40,012 nucleotides of DNA from Candidatus Gagatemarchaeum stordalenia (GCA_003164815.1 PLUF01000039.1:1-40012); one strand, 5' to 3'. Shown: positions 23,493 through 32,429, counted from the stretch's first letter. The notes: generated by a model from the letters alone, not told the origin. Made by a program: numbers and translations.

Positions 23493-25232
23493 CTACGATG
23501 TCCACGGGTTTTCGGTCGCCGCGTTGTGACCTGAAATCTGCCCGAACACGATTAGTTCGCCGTTGTGTGAGACGGTATCGAGGACGGAGCCCCTGATTGA
23601 GCCGAGCTCTCCCGCGCTGTAGAGTCTCGGAATCGGCTCGTATTTTGGATCGCACACCTGCCCCTGCCCGTTGCGGATGGGACCCGCGAATGCGGCCTCC
23701 CCTCCCGGCCACAGGGCCATGGCGTAGAACGGTGGCGTCACGATAGGGACGAGCGACGACGCGGCCCTTCCGAACTGCGGATCGACCTTCGCCGTGCAGT
23801 AGCCGTTGTATGTGTTGACGGTGTTCGCTAGGTTGGTGGCGCTCATCGAGACGGTGATCTCGCCTGGTAGGGCCGTGTTGTTTGTCCCGGGCGGTAGGCT
23901 GACGAATGTGGTGCTGTTGATTGTCGCGGCCAGAGTTGGGATGTCTTGAGCCTTGAGTATCCAACCGTTGCTTATCTCCACGCTGTTGTCGCTGCTCCAT
24001 GTCGGGCGCGCGTCGAAGTAGGCTGGAAGGCTCCCGCTGGACCCGCTGGAGATGGCGCCGGCCTTCCGGCACGTCTCATCGAAGATGATGAAGGAGGGGA
24101 TGCGGGTGTACTCGGGGACGGAGAGGTTGAAGTCGGAGAGGTTCAGGTAGGCGTTGGTTCGGTTGAGGGTCGGTTCATTCATGAATCTGTTGCCATACTT
24201 GTCGACATAGATCCATCCGTGCTGGGCCGGGGCGCTCATGCCAAATGATTGGGCGTACGCCGGGAACCACGGCACCAGAGTTGCCGCGACGCAGTCATTG
24301 TGCCATATTCCGGCTCCGACGCTCTCAGCCATGACCAACCCGTCTCCGGTAGAGAAAGCCCAGCCATAGAAGTGGGTGGGATAGGATCTGAAGTAGTTCA
24401 CCTTGAGCTGTTCGTTAAACTCTATGCTACCGGTGCAGAGCACCACGCCCCGATTGGCTCTGATGTTCATCATCTCGCTGCCGTAGGCGAGGGCCTGGAC
24501 GCCGAGTATCTCCTTCGTTGTTGGATTCTGGATCAGGCTAGTTGCCGGAGTGTTGAACATGACCGGGATGTTTCTGCTCTTCACCGCCCCGTCAAGAGCA
24601 GTAAAGAAGGCGAATCCGCCGCCGGCTATGGACCCGCTGTTGATCGTTGACGCGCCCGCGACCGCAGGGAAACCCGCGCCCCCTGCGCTGGTAGTGAACT
24701 TTATTCCCATTTGGGTGAGCCAAGCCGGAATCTGGCTGGCGACACTCGCCCACGCCTGGCAGGTGGCTATCGGGGTCGCGCCCCATGAAGTCTGGTACAG
24801 GTAGGTCGCACCCAACGTCGGGTCGACCGGATAGTCAAGGTGCCCGCCGTTCATGGACGTACTGCCACCGCCCCCTGAGATGGCGGGATTCTGCACCCCC
24901 AGGGAGGCATAGCTGGGCGTCTTCTCCAGAATGAGGACATTAGCCCCCAAGTCAAAGGCGGTGATGGCCGCTATCGCGCCAGCCCCACCGTACCCAACGA
25001 CGACGACGTCCGCCGTCTGGGACCAGTTGGACGGCACCGGAGTCGGTTGCGCTTCCGATGCCCTCACTATCGCCTTTGAGGGCGCCGTGACTGGCGCTCC
25101 CGAGACGCTCGGGATGAAGCCCTTCGCCCCGGCAGCAGCACCCAGCACCGCGGCACCTGCGGCACCTGCGGCAAACGTTCCCACGAACTGTCGCCGTGAA
25201 AGATTCTTGCTAGTAATCGACTCTTCGGTCAT
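23493..25232 (-). CDS. Tat-exported FAD-dependent oxidoreductase (fumarate reductase/ketosteroid dehydrogenase-like)
   Basis: 579 aa. A twin-arginine signal SRRQFVG (12-18) plus an Ala/Gly-rich hydrophobic stretch exports the folded protein. The FAD_binding_2-type domain starts with VVVVGYGGAGAIAA, has LILEKTP for the adenine ribose, an IYVDKYGNRFMNE segment, and a C-terminal FAD block with AGELGSIRGSVLDTVSHNGELIVFG. Relatives reduce or dehydrogenate fumarate, urocanate, ketosteroids or other enoates; the substrate cannot be told here. No heme or Fe-S motif is present, so electrons must come from or go to a partner, possibly the 4-TM protein at 22358-22954. Confidence 0.85.
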   Translation of the reverse strand: MTEESITSKNLSRRQFVGTFAAGAAGAAVLGAAAGAKGFIPSVSGAPVTAPSKAIVRASEAQPTPVPSNWSQTADVVVVGYGGAGAIAAITAFDLGANVLILEKTPSYASLGVQNPAISGGGGSTSMNGGHLDYPVDPTLGATYLYQTSWGATPIATCQAWASVASQIPAWLTQMGIKFTTSAGGAGFPAVAGASTINSGSIAGGGFAFFTALDGAVKSRNIPVMFNTPATSLIQNPTTKEILGVQALAYGSEMMNIRANRGVVLCTGSIEFNEQLKVNYFRSYPTHFYGWAFSTGDGLVMAESVGAGIWHNDCVAATLVPWFPAYAQSFGMSAPAQHGWIYVDKYGNRFMNEPTLNRTNAYLNLSDFNLSVPEYTRIPSFIIFDETCRKAGAISSGSSGSLPAYFDARPTWSSDNSVEISNGWILKAQDIPTLAATINSTTFVSLPPGTNNTALPGEITVSMSATNLANTVNTYNGYCTAKVDPQFGRAASSLVPIVTPPFYAMALWPGGEAAFAGPIRNGQGQVCDPKYEPIPRLYSAGELGSIRGSVLDTVSHNGELIVFGQISGHNAATENPWTS

Positions 25233-25241
25233 TTCTGATTC

Positions 25242-25308
25242 CTGTGAGCTACTCGTGAGTCACTGCATATGAAGGCATCCGTGCATTTGCTCGCATTTGC
25301 GAACAAAC
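25242..25308 (-). promoter_or_regulatory. Duplicated promoter/operator, copy B
   Basis: Copy of the region at 22967-23033, in front of the Tat flavoprotein. On the minus strand: CATATG (25266-25271), GTGACTCAC (25255-25263), two bases, GTAGCTCAC (25244-25252), CAGGAA, then the ATG at 25232. Only the 2-base spacer and scattered outer positions differ from copy A. The remaining ~220 bases up to 25530 hold no gene that I can support. Confidence 0.65.
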
Positions 25309-25530
25309 TCGATTGCCGCGGTCCTTTCGGTAGAAGCTTCGTTCTGACATAGTCTTCATCGAGATGCTACGGAGACTTGGACCTGACCGGTCGCCCGAAA
25401 TCCAGAGTAACAACTCATGCGAGACGTCGTGGGAAGAATGCGCCATCGCTGGGAGCTTATCCCTTCGGGTTCAAGTCTGCAGAGGACTGAAGCCACTATA
25501 CAAGGCACGGGGTCCAGCTCTTGGACCCTC

Positions 25531-26259
25531 TCAGGGTAGTAGTTTCTCCCGGCTGATCAGTCGGCTAGAAGAGAGGTACAACGTCAGGGAGAGCACGGCA
25601 ATCGCCGACGCAAGCAGCAGATCGATCGTGAGGGCGAGCGATGGGAAAACAAGAGGGATGATGTAAGCCGGGATGACCATGAAGACTCCGAAGGCCATGC
25701 CGAGTGGCTGGTTCGAGCCCACTCGCTGCTTCTGCAGCGAGCTGAACGACATCATGATCTGCGCCTCGGAGGAGACAACCGGGATAGCGAGCGCCACGAC
25801 GAGCCCGGACACTCCCAGCAACGCCGGGGCGCCCACGCCTGCAATCAGGCCGGCGGCCACGTTGACGACAGTCTCGAGACCTACGAGGCCGGACGCAAGA
25901 AGGAGCGCTGCCTTGAGATACTGTCTGAAGATGTCCCCCTGGTTCATCCCGAGCGACAAGAAGTACTCGAGGACTCCATTGTTCTTATCGTAGACGTAGA
26001 GCTGGAGGACCGGCATCGAGAAGATGACTGCCGCGAGGACCTGCAGGCCGACGGAGACGAGGGGAAGGGCAGTCGTTAGGTTCAATGGGCTGGTGCCCGA
26101 TGCGCCGGCGGGGATCCCTGTCGACGAAAGATTACCGATCACCCCGGACAGGCTCGAGATCAGGGCGGCGAACAAGGCCATGAAGATCCCGATAACGGGA
26201 TACGTCTTGCTGAGGGATATGCTCCTCTTCGCTATGACGGCACCTAGGTCGCTGCTCAT
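25531..26259 (-). CDS. ABC-2-like permease
   Basis: 242 aa with six hydrophobic helices. The first is at about 20-42, then a large loop with a VYDKNNGVLEYFLSLGM segment typical of ABC-2 permeases, and paired helices to the C-terminus. It overlaps the upstream ATPase gene by four bases (ATGA), so the pair is co-translated. Likely an exporter; no substrate hint apart from the neighbouring HTH regulator. Confidence 0.85.
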   Translation of the reverse strand: MSSDLGAVIAKRSISLSKTYPVIGIFMALFAALISSLSGVIGNLSSTGIPAGASGTSPLNLTTALPLVSVGLQVLAAVIFSMPVLQLYVYDKNNGVLEYFLSLGMNQGDIFRQYLKAALLLASGLVGLETVVNVAAGLIAGVGAPALLGVSGLVVALAIPVVSSEAQIMMSFSSLQKQRVGSNQPLGMAFGVFMVIPAYIIPLVFPSLALTIDLLLASAIAVLSLTLYLSSSRLISREKLLP

Positions 26260-27281
26260 TCCCGCTCTTCGACCCTCCTCTTCTCCTTCTTTACGGCGGT
26301 CCCCTCGTCATAGATGTCATCGAATAGGTCCTGTAGCGGGTTGTCGAGCTGGCGCATCTCGGTCACGAGAACTCCGTTCTCCACGAGCTTCCTCAGCGCA
26401 AATCCCGCCTCCTCGGGCTTGGAGACGCTGAGGACGTAGTAGCCGCCCTCTCCCGGCGTCGCGTCGATGATCTTTGAGATGTCCGTCGTCGTTCTTATCC
26501 CGACCCTGTACTCCTTCGACTTGATGTTGGATATCTTGTCGAAGAATCCGATCGTTCCATCCCGGACCAGGATCAGGTTCGTCCCGATGTCCCTGGCCTC
26601 GTAGAGGTTGTGCGAGGAATAGAAGACGATCCTGTCCTTCGAGAGTCGCAGGAGTATGTCGCGTATCTCTTTTGAGACCGCGGGGTCGAGGTTGGACGTG
26701 GGCTCGTCGAGCAGGTAAAGATCTCTCTCCCGCAGGAAGACCTTTGCGATGGACACCCTCTTCTTCTGCCCCTGGGACAGGTCCGAGACTTTCTTGTCCT
26801 TGAGCTCCTCGAGATTCAGGAGAGAGATGACATCGTCTACGCTGCCGCCCTCGATCTTGGCATAGAAGTCGAGGGCGCCGCGCACCGTCATCTCCTCCGG
26901 TATGGCGTTGAAGTGCGAAAGATAGTTGACTCTCCTCCTCGCTTCCTTCGACCTGGTCAGGTCCTCACCATCGAAGAGCACCTTTCCTGAATATGGTTCC
27001 AGTATTCCGGCAATCGTCCTGAAGAGGGTGGTCTTCCCTGCGCCATTGGGACCGAGCACGACATAGATTGCGGATTCTTGTGCCTCGAGCGTGATGTCGT
27101 GGAGGACCGGCCTCCCTTCGTAGCCGGAAGATACGCCGGAGAGTTCCAGGGTTGGCAAGTCTATGTGTCGCCCCCTGGGAATCGATTCGAGCCTGAGGCG
27201 CCGCCCGACAGCTCGCGGGCCGAAGCCAGACAGGGTCCTTGTCGCATTCTCAGGTACATCGTCCGATTCTCCGCGCTTCAC
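26256..27281 (-). CDS. ABC exporter ATP-binding subunit
   Basis: ATPase with Walker A GPNGAGKT, signature LSQGQKKR, Walker B LYLLDEP and the switch histidine in YSSHN. A C-terminal ~90-residue region follows the nucleotide-binding domain. The GTG at 27281 gives 341 aa, but the ABC domain begins only at residue 42. A TTG at 27158, with AGGGGG about 12 bases before it, may be the true start. It is divergent from the HTH regulator at 27319; TATA-like TATTTATT lies between them. Confidence 0.88.
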   Translation of the reverse strand: MKRGESDDVPENATRTLSGFGPRAVGRRLRLESIPRGRHIDLPTLELSGVSSGYEGRPVLHDITLEAQESAIYVVLGPNGAGKTTLFRTIAGILEPYSGKVLFDGEDLTRSKEARRRVNYLSHFNAIPEEMTVRGALDFYAKIEGGSVDDVISLLNLEELKDKKVSDLSQGQKKRVSIAKVFLRERDLYLLDEPTSNLDPAVSKEIRDILLRLSKDRIVFYSSHNLYEARDIGTNLILVRDGTIGFFDKISNIKSKEYRVGIRTTTDISKIIDATPGEGGYYVLSVSKPEEAGFALRKLVENGVLVTEMRQLDNPLQDLFDDIYDEGTAVKKEKRRVEERE

Positions 27282-27318
27282 AAGTCCTATTTATTCTCAG
27301 AGAACACACTTTCACCCG

Positions 27319-27869
27319 ATGAAAACCATCATGAAACTCGGCGACAGGGCGTCCGAGCTGCTTCTCGACAGCCTCAACCAAAGGATAGTGAGGGAACTCG
27401 TGTTCTCCGGGTACTCTATCGCTGAACTATCAAGGAGGCTGAACATCCCGCCGCTGAAGATCTGGAGGAGGATCCAGAAGCTGGCAGGGCGGGCGTCGTC
27501 GAGATTGCACGGGTCGAGGTAGCGCAGAACGTCGAGAAGAAAATCTATCGTGCGAGGGCCACCCAGTTCGTCTCCCGGCAGTTGCTCGACATTAAGCCAA
27601 ACGACGAAAGGCTAGGCCGGGCTTTCAGGATATACCAAGAAATCCAGGGGCAGATCATGAACAAGATGACAGCCTTCTCGGATATTCCCGAGGGAGAGGA
27701 CCCGATCGACTTCTCAGTCTATGCGTCCCTGAAGTCCGCCTGCCAGGTGTTCCTCGACCCCCGCTTGAATGAGAAGCTCAGGCAAGTTGAGCGCGAGATC
27801 TCCGAGTTTGAAGGGGAAAAGAAGCTCATGGTGTCGCCGGGGAAGTCTGGTCCTAGTCGGTCGCCCTAG
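27319..27869 (+). pseudogene. Winged-helix regulator split by a one-base frameshift
   Basis: The first part (ATG 27319 to the stop at about 27522) encodes an HTH: KTIMKLGDRASELLLDS, then the recognition unit IAELSRRLNIPPLKIWRRIQKL. The rest of the wing and the C-terminal domain continue in another frame: AGVVEIARVE, KKIYRARATQF, and then to the stop at 27869. Adding one A near 27486 restores a continuous protein of about 183 aa (KLARAGVVEIARVE) of ArsR-like type. TATA-like TATTTATT lies 28 bases before the ATG. The divergent ABC exporter is its likely target. The break may be a real mutation, programmed slippage or an assembly error. Confidence 0.75.
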
Positions 27870-27945
27870 CCCCGGTAACTCGAGCCGCACCCGGACAAGA
27901 ACCGGCTCGCGCTCATGATAGAAGTGTAGACTGGGCGTGGAAGAG

Positions 27946-28060
27946 TGCGGTCGCCGGGATTTGAACCCGGGCTACTAGCTTGGCAAGCTTGCATGCCCCA
28001 AATCAGGCTTAATGTCCTGACCAGGCTGTCCTCCCTGCTAGAGATCTAGACGACGACCGC
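27946..28060 (-). tRNA. tRNA-Gly (GCC) with two probable introns
   Basis: Minus strand: acceptor GCGGTCG/CGACCGC, discriminator A at 27946, T-arm CCGGG/CCCGG around TTCAAAT, D-arm GTCTAG..CCTGGTCAGGAC. A 20-nt insert in the D-loop interrupts an otherwise ordinary archaeal D-arm. A second insert of 20-21 nt interrupts the anticodon arm; removing it gives stem TTAGC/GCTAG with loop TTGCCAA (anticodon GCC). 115 nt minus about 41 leaves 74, the normal length. TATA-like GTATATTTC lies about 20-25 bases upstream. Exact splice sites are inferred. Confidence 0.88.
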
Positions 28061-28108
28061 GCGGTTTCGGTGACAGAAATATACGGGATAAAAGCTTGAC
28101 GCGGCGGT

Positions 28109-28438
28109 CTAAACGACCTTCGTCCCAAGCGGCATCGCCTTGTCGGGCGTGACCAGTGACAGGTCGGTCTCTGCGAACGCTGAGAGCATCATGCACTCCG
28201 AGATCACCCCCACGACCGACTTGGGTTCGAGGTTGACCACCGCCACGACGGTCTTGCCGAGAAGCTGCTCCTTTGTGTAGTAGGCCTTGATCCCGCCGGC
28301 ACACGTCTTGGTCCCGATTGGCCCGAAGTCTATCTTGAACCTGTACAGCGGCTTCCTCGCCTGAGGAATGTCATCAACCTCGACGATCTTCCCGACCCTG
28401 ATGTCGAGCTGAGCGAAGACATCGATCGATACCGACAC
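28109..28438 (-). CDS. CsaA/MetG-C-terminal-like tRNA-binding domain protein
   Basis: 109 aa, a stand-alone OB-fold tRNA-binding domain like the C-terminus of methionyl-tRNA synthetase, Arc1p/EMAP or bacterial CsaA. Motifs include LDIRVGKIVEVDDIPQARK, LYRFKIDFGPIG, a VVAVVNLEPK strand and SECMMLSA near the end. It probably binds tRNA or assists a synthetase or secretion. GTG start at 28438 with GGAGG 7 bases before it. Confidence 0.9.
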   Translation of the reverse strand: MSVSIDVFAQLDIRVGKIVEVDDIPQARKPLYRFKIDFGPIGTKTCAGGIKAYYTKEQLLGKTVVAVVNLEPKSVVGVISECMMLSAFAETDLSLVTPDKAMPLGTKVV

Positions 28439-28577
28439 GGACGAACCTCCGTAGAATATTCAGATAAGCTTTGGCGGGATCGGGACTTGTTCTGGGATGG
28501 GTGAGGTGCCTGGCGCTTTCTTCGGTGCACCGGAAGCTTCTTCAGCCGGATGCGACGAGAACCGTTCGACACCCTGA

Positions 28578-28835
28578 ATGAGCGACTTCTTCTTCGAGCG
28601 CATGCGGAGGGAACTGTTCATCCTCTTCGTAGAGGCAAGGAACGAGAAGGCCCACCACGAGCTCGACGAGGAGGTCGAGAGGATAACCGGGAAGGAGTGC
28701 GACGATGCGGCCCGCTCTCTCTCGAAGGAGGATTTCAAGAATGTGGCAGAGGAGGCGATGCAGAACATCAGGAAGCGGAAGAAGAAGGTCGCGGACGAAC
28801 CGACGAGAAAAGACGAGCTGCTGGCCTACCGGTAG
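28578..28835 (+). CDS. Small charged helical protein, unknown
   Basis: 85 aa, mostly helical and highly charged, with an aromatic N-terminus (DFFFERMRRELFILFVEARN), an EEVERI segment and a basic KRKKK patch near the C-terminus. No family is recognised. The ATG at 28578 has no strong ribosome binding site. It precedes the tail-anchored protein at 28869 by only 33 bases, so the two may be co-transcribed. Confidence 0.55.
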   Translation: MSDFFFERMRRELFILFVEARNEKAHHELDEEVERITGKECDDAARSLSKEDFKNVAEEAMQNIRKRKKKVADEPTRKDELLAYR

Positions 28836-28868
28836 GCCCTCCCAAAAAGGAAAAGAAGGAGCCCGTCT

Positions 28869-29180
28869 GTGAAGAAAGATGGTGACGCCACATTGAGCGA
28901 AGAGCAGTTTACTGAATGGGTGAACAGGAGGTCCCGACTGCCGCTAGCCGTGGCTGGGCACTCGCTGACCATGAGGGGGGACAACCTCATTCTCATTGAC
29001 CGAGGACAGTTCGTCTACGAGGAAGCGCTTCATATCGTGAGGATGCTCAATTCAAGGAACCCGGTTGCCCAGATGAGCGCGAACGTGACCATCTGGGAGC
29101 GGAACGGGACCCTGAAGTTCATTACACTGGGCATTATCGCTCTTATCCTGGTAGTCGTGCTCCTCTTCGCCGGTCACTGA
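28869..29180 (+). CDS. Small tail-anchored protein, unknown
   Basis: 103 aa. A cytoplasmic part of about 78 residues is followed by one C-terminal hydrophobic helix (about 81-101, FITLGIIALILVVVLLF) ending in AGH, so it should be tail-anchored. The GTG start at 28869 follows an AAAGGAAAAG-type purine stretch. No motif is recognised. It is convergent with the UPF0182 gene, with stops 8 bases apart. Confidence 0.65.
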   Translation: MKKDGDATLSEEQFTEWVNRRSRLPLAVAGHSLTMRGDNLILIDRGQFVYEEALHIVRMLNSRNPVAQMSANVTIWERNGTLKFITLGIIALILVVVLLFAGH

Positions 29181-29188
29181 GGCATTCC

Positions 29189-31939
29189 TTACGGCTTGAT
29201 CGTCACGTAGTACAGCTCGGTTACGCCCTGGGCAGGGACCGTGAGAACACCGAAGTTAACGTTCCCTGAGTTGTCGACCCACGTGTATACGGTGCTCGCG
29301 ACGCTACCGGCCCCGTAGTCCTGAAGCAGGTTCTTGACCTGGGTGACCGTCGTGGCAGAGCCCACCGCGCTGTACGAGACGGTCGCCACGTTGTCCCAGA
29401 CAGTCGGGTTGATCGAGGTGACGTTTGCCAGAGTGTATCCTTGGGCCGCGATCAGTGTGTCGATTTGGTGGATGGTCGTTGTCCTGTCCTGAGTCACGGC
29501 TATGGACTGGTTGCTCGAGCCCAGCGACACGAACGCCGATGTGGCGTCGGTCCCGACGCCCACTATCCCGGAGTTTGGGTTCACGGCCGTCATGAACGGG
29601 AGCTGCGTGACCACCCCCGACGTCCCCGGGTTCGTGTAGACGGCGACGAAGTAGGTCAGCTGGCCTCCGACCGAGTAGAGGAGGTACGACCCTATCCTGT
29701 AGTTGGGCAGCAGGGTGAGCTGGGTCCGCACCTGCTGGTTCGTGGTGAGAGCGTTCTCCGCCGCTGAGGGGCCTATGATCGGCGTGGACGAGGACGGGTT
29801 CTGGTAGAGGTCGATGGTGCCGAGCTTATTTCCGCCATAGGCGACGTAGAGCCCCGCGAGGTTCTTGCTCACGGCCCCCTGGTACTGGACGAGCTGCATT
29901 CCGACGAAGTAGGTCTGGTTGCCGACAGCGAACGGGATGTACTGGACGGTGTTATTCGCCGGGCGCTCGTAGAACTGGGTGCCGGACCTGAAGACGAATG
30001 GATCACTCACGTGGTAGACGAAGTCGTAGTCGAGCTGGCCTGGAACCGTCGTTGTCCCGAGGAGCTGCTCCGGGTACCGTATCTGAGGGACGAGCCACGA
30101 CGGGGGCGCCTGCCAGCTGCTGTAGTAGTTCTGATAGTACTGGGTAAGGAAGTCCGTGCTGTTCGTACCTCCCATCAGGTTGGAGACCGTGTAGCCCTGC
30201 ATCGACCCGTCCTGGATGTTCACGAGGACGACGCCGAAGAACCTGAGGTAGGGGCTCGCTGAGAATCCTGACTCGAGGGGCTGGTTGATGTAGATCTGGA
30301 CGGCATAGTAGAGGTTCTTCCCGTCGGAGACGATGTATGCCGCGGGGTCCATCGTCAGGCCGGGGATGAGTATGTCTCCGACCCGCGTGAAGATGTTCCT
30401 GTTCCAAAGCATGCTGATCGACCCGCTCGAGAACGCGAACCCGAGCTGTCCCTCCGCTAGGGTGAACCAGAGAGTCTTCTGTAATCCGCTCAGGACGTAG
30501 TCAGGCGTCCCCGGGTAGGAGACGTTCTGGACCTCGTCGTAGCCAGGGACGTGGACGTAGACGCTCTGGTTGAACCCGGCACCCTCGCCGTAGTAGATCA
30601 GAGGCTCGCTCGGTATGCCGAAGGCCGTCGTCGCGTTCACGACAGCCCCTGTGTGCGTGTTTATCACCAGGACCTTGGCCGCGTGCGTGTAAATCAGGTG
30701 CTCGCTGATCCAGTCCGACGAGGGGAAGGTCGGAGTCGTCGGCGAGACCCAGTACTCCGTGCCGTTGTAGAACACGATCTCGGAACTCGCGAGCCCCATC
30801 CAGTTGTAGGCGCCTATCTCCTTGGTGTTCGTCACGGCGGCGGCTGTCTGGTCCCACTGGCGGACGAGGTTGAGCGTCGTGGTGGGGTTGCTCGTGGGGA
30901 GAGAGGTGATGTTGCTCACCTGGATGTTGTTAAGCCCGGCCGCCCATCTGGTCACGGTGATCTCCTTCTGGGTCTGGGGCGTCCACTGGTAGGGGAGGTA
31001 GTTGTTGTTCCAGTTGAAGTATAGGTACGCTCCCGCGCCGACCTGGATCACGAACATTGCGGCAAAGACGACGGCGATTATCTTGAAGACATTCACCCTC
31101 ATCGCGAGCAGGTCCCTCCTCCTGGCGAGGTAGAAGTAGCCGGTGACGGCGAAGAGGAAGAGGGTCACCGTGATCCCGTAGACGTAGGGCGTGGCTATGT
31201 TCATCAGCCAGTAGGGGGCGCCGATTATCACCTCGAGGATTATCGCGGCGGCCACAGCAAGCAGGTTCCTCACCCAGACATCGCTCCTCCTCGTCGGCAG
31301 GTTGGTGAAGAAGCGGAGGATCATCCTGATGGCGAAGACCAGAAGGCAGGCAGAGGCGACGTATGACAGGACCGCGTACTGTATCTGCATGGCCGGCATG
31401 AGCGTGACGAGCTGCGCGCCTGATGCTGGGAAGAGCGGGAGGACGAAGATCCGCGGGACGCTCGCCCAGCTCCCGAGGCCCATAATCGCCATCATTATCG
31501 AGTTCATTGTCTCCCCAAGTAGAGGAAACCCGTGGATTGCCACAAACGCGGCGAAGGCCAGCGCCCACTTGAGCGTCTGCCAGATGGCCCAGAGCCAAGG
31601 GTTCATCTTCTCGTTGCTCCTCGGCCTCTCCTCCTGTTCGAACTCGTCCCGTCTCATCCGCCTGCCAAGGACCTCGATGAGCCCTTTGAGGTCGCTTCCC
31701 CCGACCTTCGGGTACACGACCAGAAGCGCGAAGAGCCCAGCCGCGAGGAAGAGGTAGTTGTGATAGAAAGTGATGCCGAACCAGTTCAGGTCGGCCTTGG
31801 AGGAGTAGACCGCCTGGGCAATCGACCACTGGAGGATGACCCAGGCTATCGAGACCACGATGGTCACGCCTATCACGGCGAGCAGCAACCAGGTCAGTCC
31901 CCTGCCGAACCTGAATCGCCTAGGCTCCTCCCCTTCCAT
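29189..31939 (-). CDS. UPF0182-family large membrane protein
   Basis: 916 aa. About seven hydrophobic helices occupy the first ~300 residues (the first at about 14-36), followed by a long extracytoplasmic domain rich in S, T, N and Y (about 310-916). This layout and size match the UPF0182 family of actinobacteria and archaea, whose role is unknown. Segments such as YNWMGLASSEIVFYNGTEYWVSP and WISEHLIYTHAAKVLVIN typify the family's outer domain. It seems to be a single-gene unit at the edge of the accessory island. Confidence 0.85.
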   Translation of the reverse strand: MEGEEPRRFRFGRGLTWLLLAVIGVTIVVSIAWVILQWSIAQAVYSSKADLNWFGITFYHNYLFLAAGLFALLVVYPKVGGSDLKGLIEVLGRRMRRDEFEQEERPRSNEKMNPWLWAIWQTLKWALAFAAFVAIHGFPLLGETMNSIMMAIMGLGSWASVPRIFVLPLFPASGAQLVTLMPAMQIQYAVLSYVASACLLVFAIRMILRFFTNLPTRRSDVWVRNLLAVAAAIILEVIIGAPYWLMNIATPYVYGITVTLFLFAVTGYFYLARRRDLLAMRVNVFKIIAVVFAAMFVIQVGAGAYLYFNWNNNYLPYQWTPQTQKEITVTRWAAGLNNIQVSNITSLPTSNPTTTLNLVRQWDQTAAAVTNTKEIGAYNWMGLASSEIVFYNGTEYWVSPTTPTFPSSDWISEHLIYTHAAKVLVINTHTGAVVNATTAFGIPSEPLIYYGEGAGFNQSVYVHVPGYDEVQNVSYPGTPDYVLSGLQKTLWFTLAEGQLGFAFSSGSISMLWNRNIFTRVGDILIPGLTMDPAAYIVSDGKNLYYAVQIYINQPLESGFSASPYLRFFGVVLVNIQDGSMQGYTVSNLMGGTNSTDFLTQYYQNYYSSWQAPPSWLVPQIRYPEQLLGTTTVPGQLDYDFVYHVSDPFVFRSGTQFYERPANNTVQYIPFAVGNQTYFVGMQLVQYQGAVSKNLAGLYVAYGGNKLGTIDLYQNPSSSTPIIGPSAAENALTTNQQVRTQLTLLPNYRIGSYLLYSVGGQLTYFVAVYTNPGTSGVVTQLPFMTAVNPNSGIVGVGTDATSAFVSLGSSNQSIAVTQDRTTTIHQIDTLIAAQGYTLANVTSINPTVWDNVATVSYSAVGSATTVTQVKNLLQDYGAGSVASTVYTWVDNSGNVNFGVLTVPAQGVTELYYVTIKP

Positions 31940-32066
31940 TCGACCGATAGGGCGGATTGGGCCTATTTAATGATGGTTGGAAAACCCCCCTCAGAGGCGC
32001 ACGGCTCAGCTACATTGGGACAGACATCAAGCCTTAAAGAGAGCAAAAACACGAGCGGTTAGCGTT

Positions 32067-32112
32067 GGGCCGGTAGTCTAGTCTGGAAGACGTGCCCTCA
32101 GAGGGGCCGTCT
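32067..32112 (+). other. tRNA-like 5' half, possible integration remnant
   Basis: GGGCCGG, TA, a good D-arm (GTCT..GG..AGAC) and then a strong hairpin (AGACG, bulged T, GCCC / GGGC, CGTCT, 32088-32112) in place of a normal anticodon arm. A TATA-like CCTTAAAG lies about 30 bases upstream, the usual tRNA promoter spacing. No matching CCGGCCC/CCGGTCC 3' strand or T-arm is found in the next ~200 bases. So this is a truncated tRNA, half of a split tRNA, or a tRNA with a very long insert. AT-rich island DNA begins right after it. Confidence 0.55.
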
Positions 32113-32429
32113 AGCTTATTCCCAAGCGACTGCTCTTCGTCCATGGCACTATCTTACGATTCGAGTATAAATGCACCAACAAGCGCATAAGTTCGATCAC
32201 GTTACCAGGTGCCTGGGATAGGATTTCAGCTTCCAATTAGAGGTCGGAATCCGGATGTCCGAATGCACCCTTCCAATTCGACCATACCTTGTCCGCAACC
32301 TATCTTTAACAAGTCACCTGGGATGCGCTGCTTTTTCGATGCTGGAAGGGGATACGAAATCGATGGGCTGGGGCGAAGGCGCTTGCTCCCCGGGACATGA
32401 ATGTGAGAATCTGAAGCGACACACGAAGC
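32113..32429. other. Gene-poor spacer at island edge
   Basis: About 320 bases with no gene that I can support. A TATA-like GAGTATAAATG at about 32163-32173 could start a short transcript toward the plus strand. Short open frames here lack ribosome binding sites and recognisable content. Confidence 0.4.
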
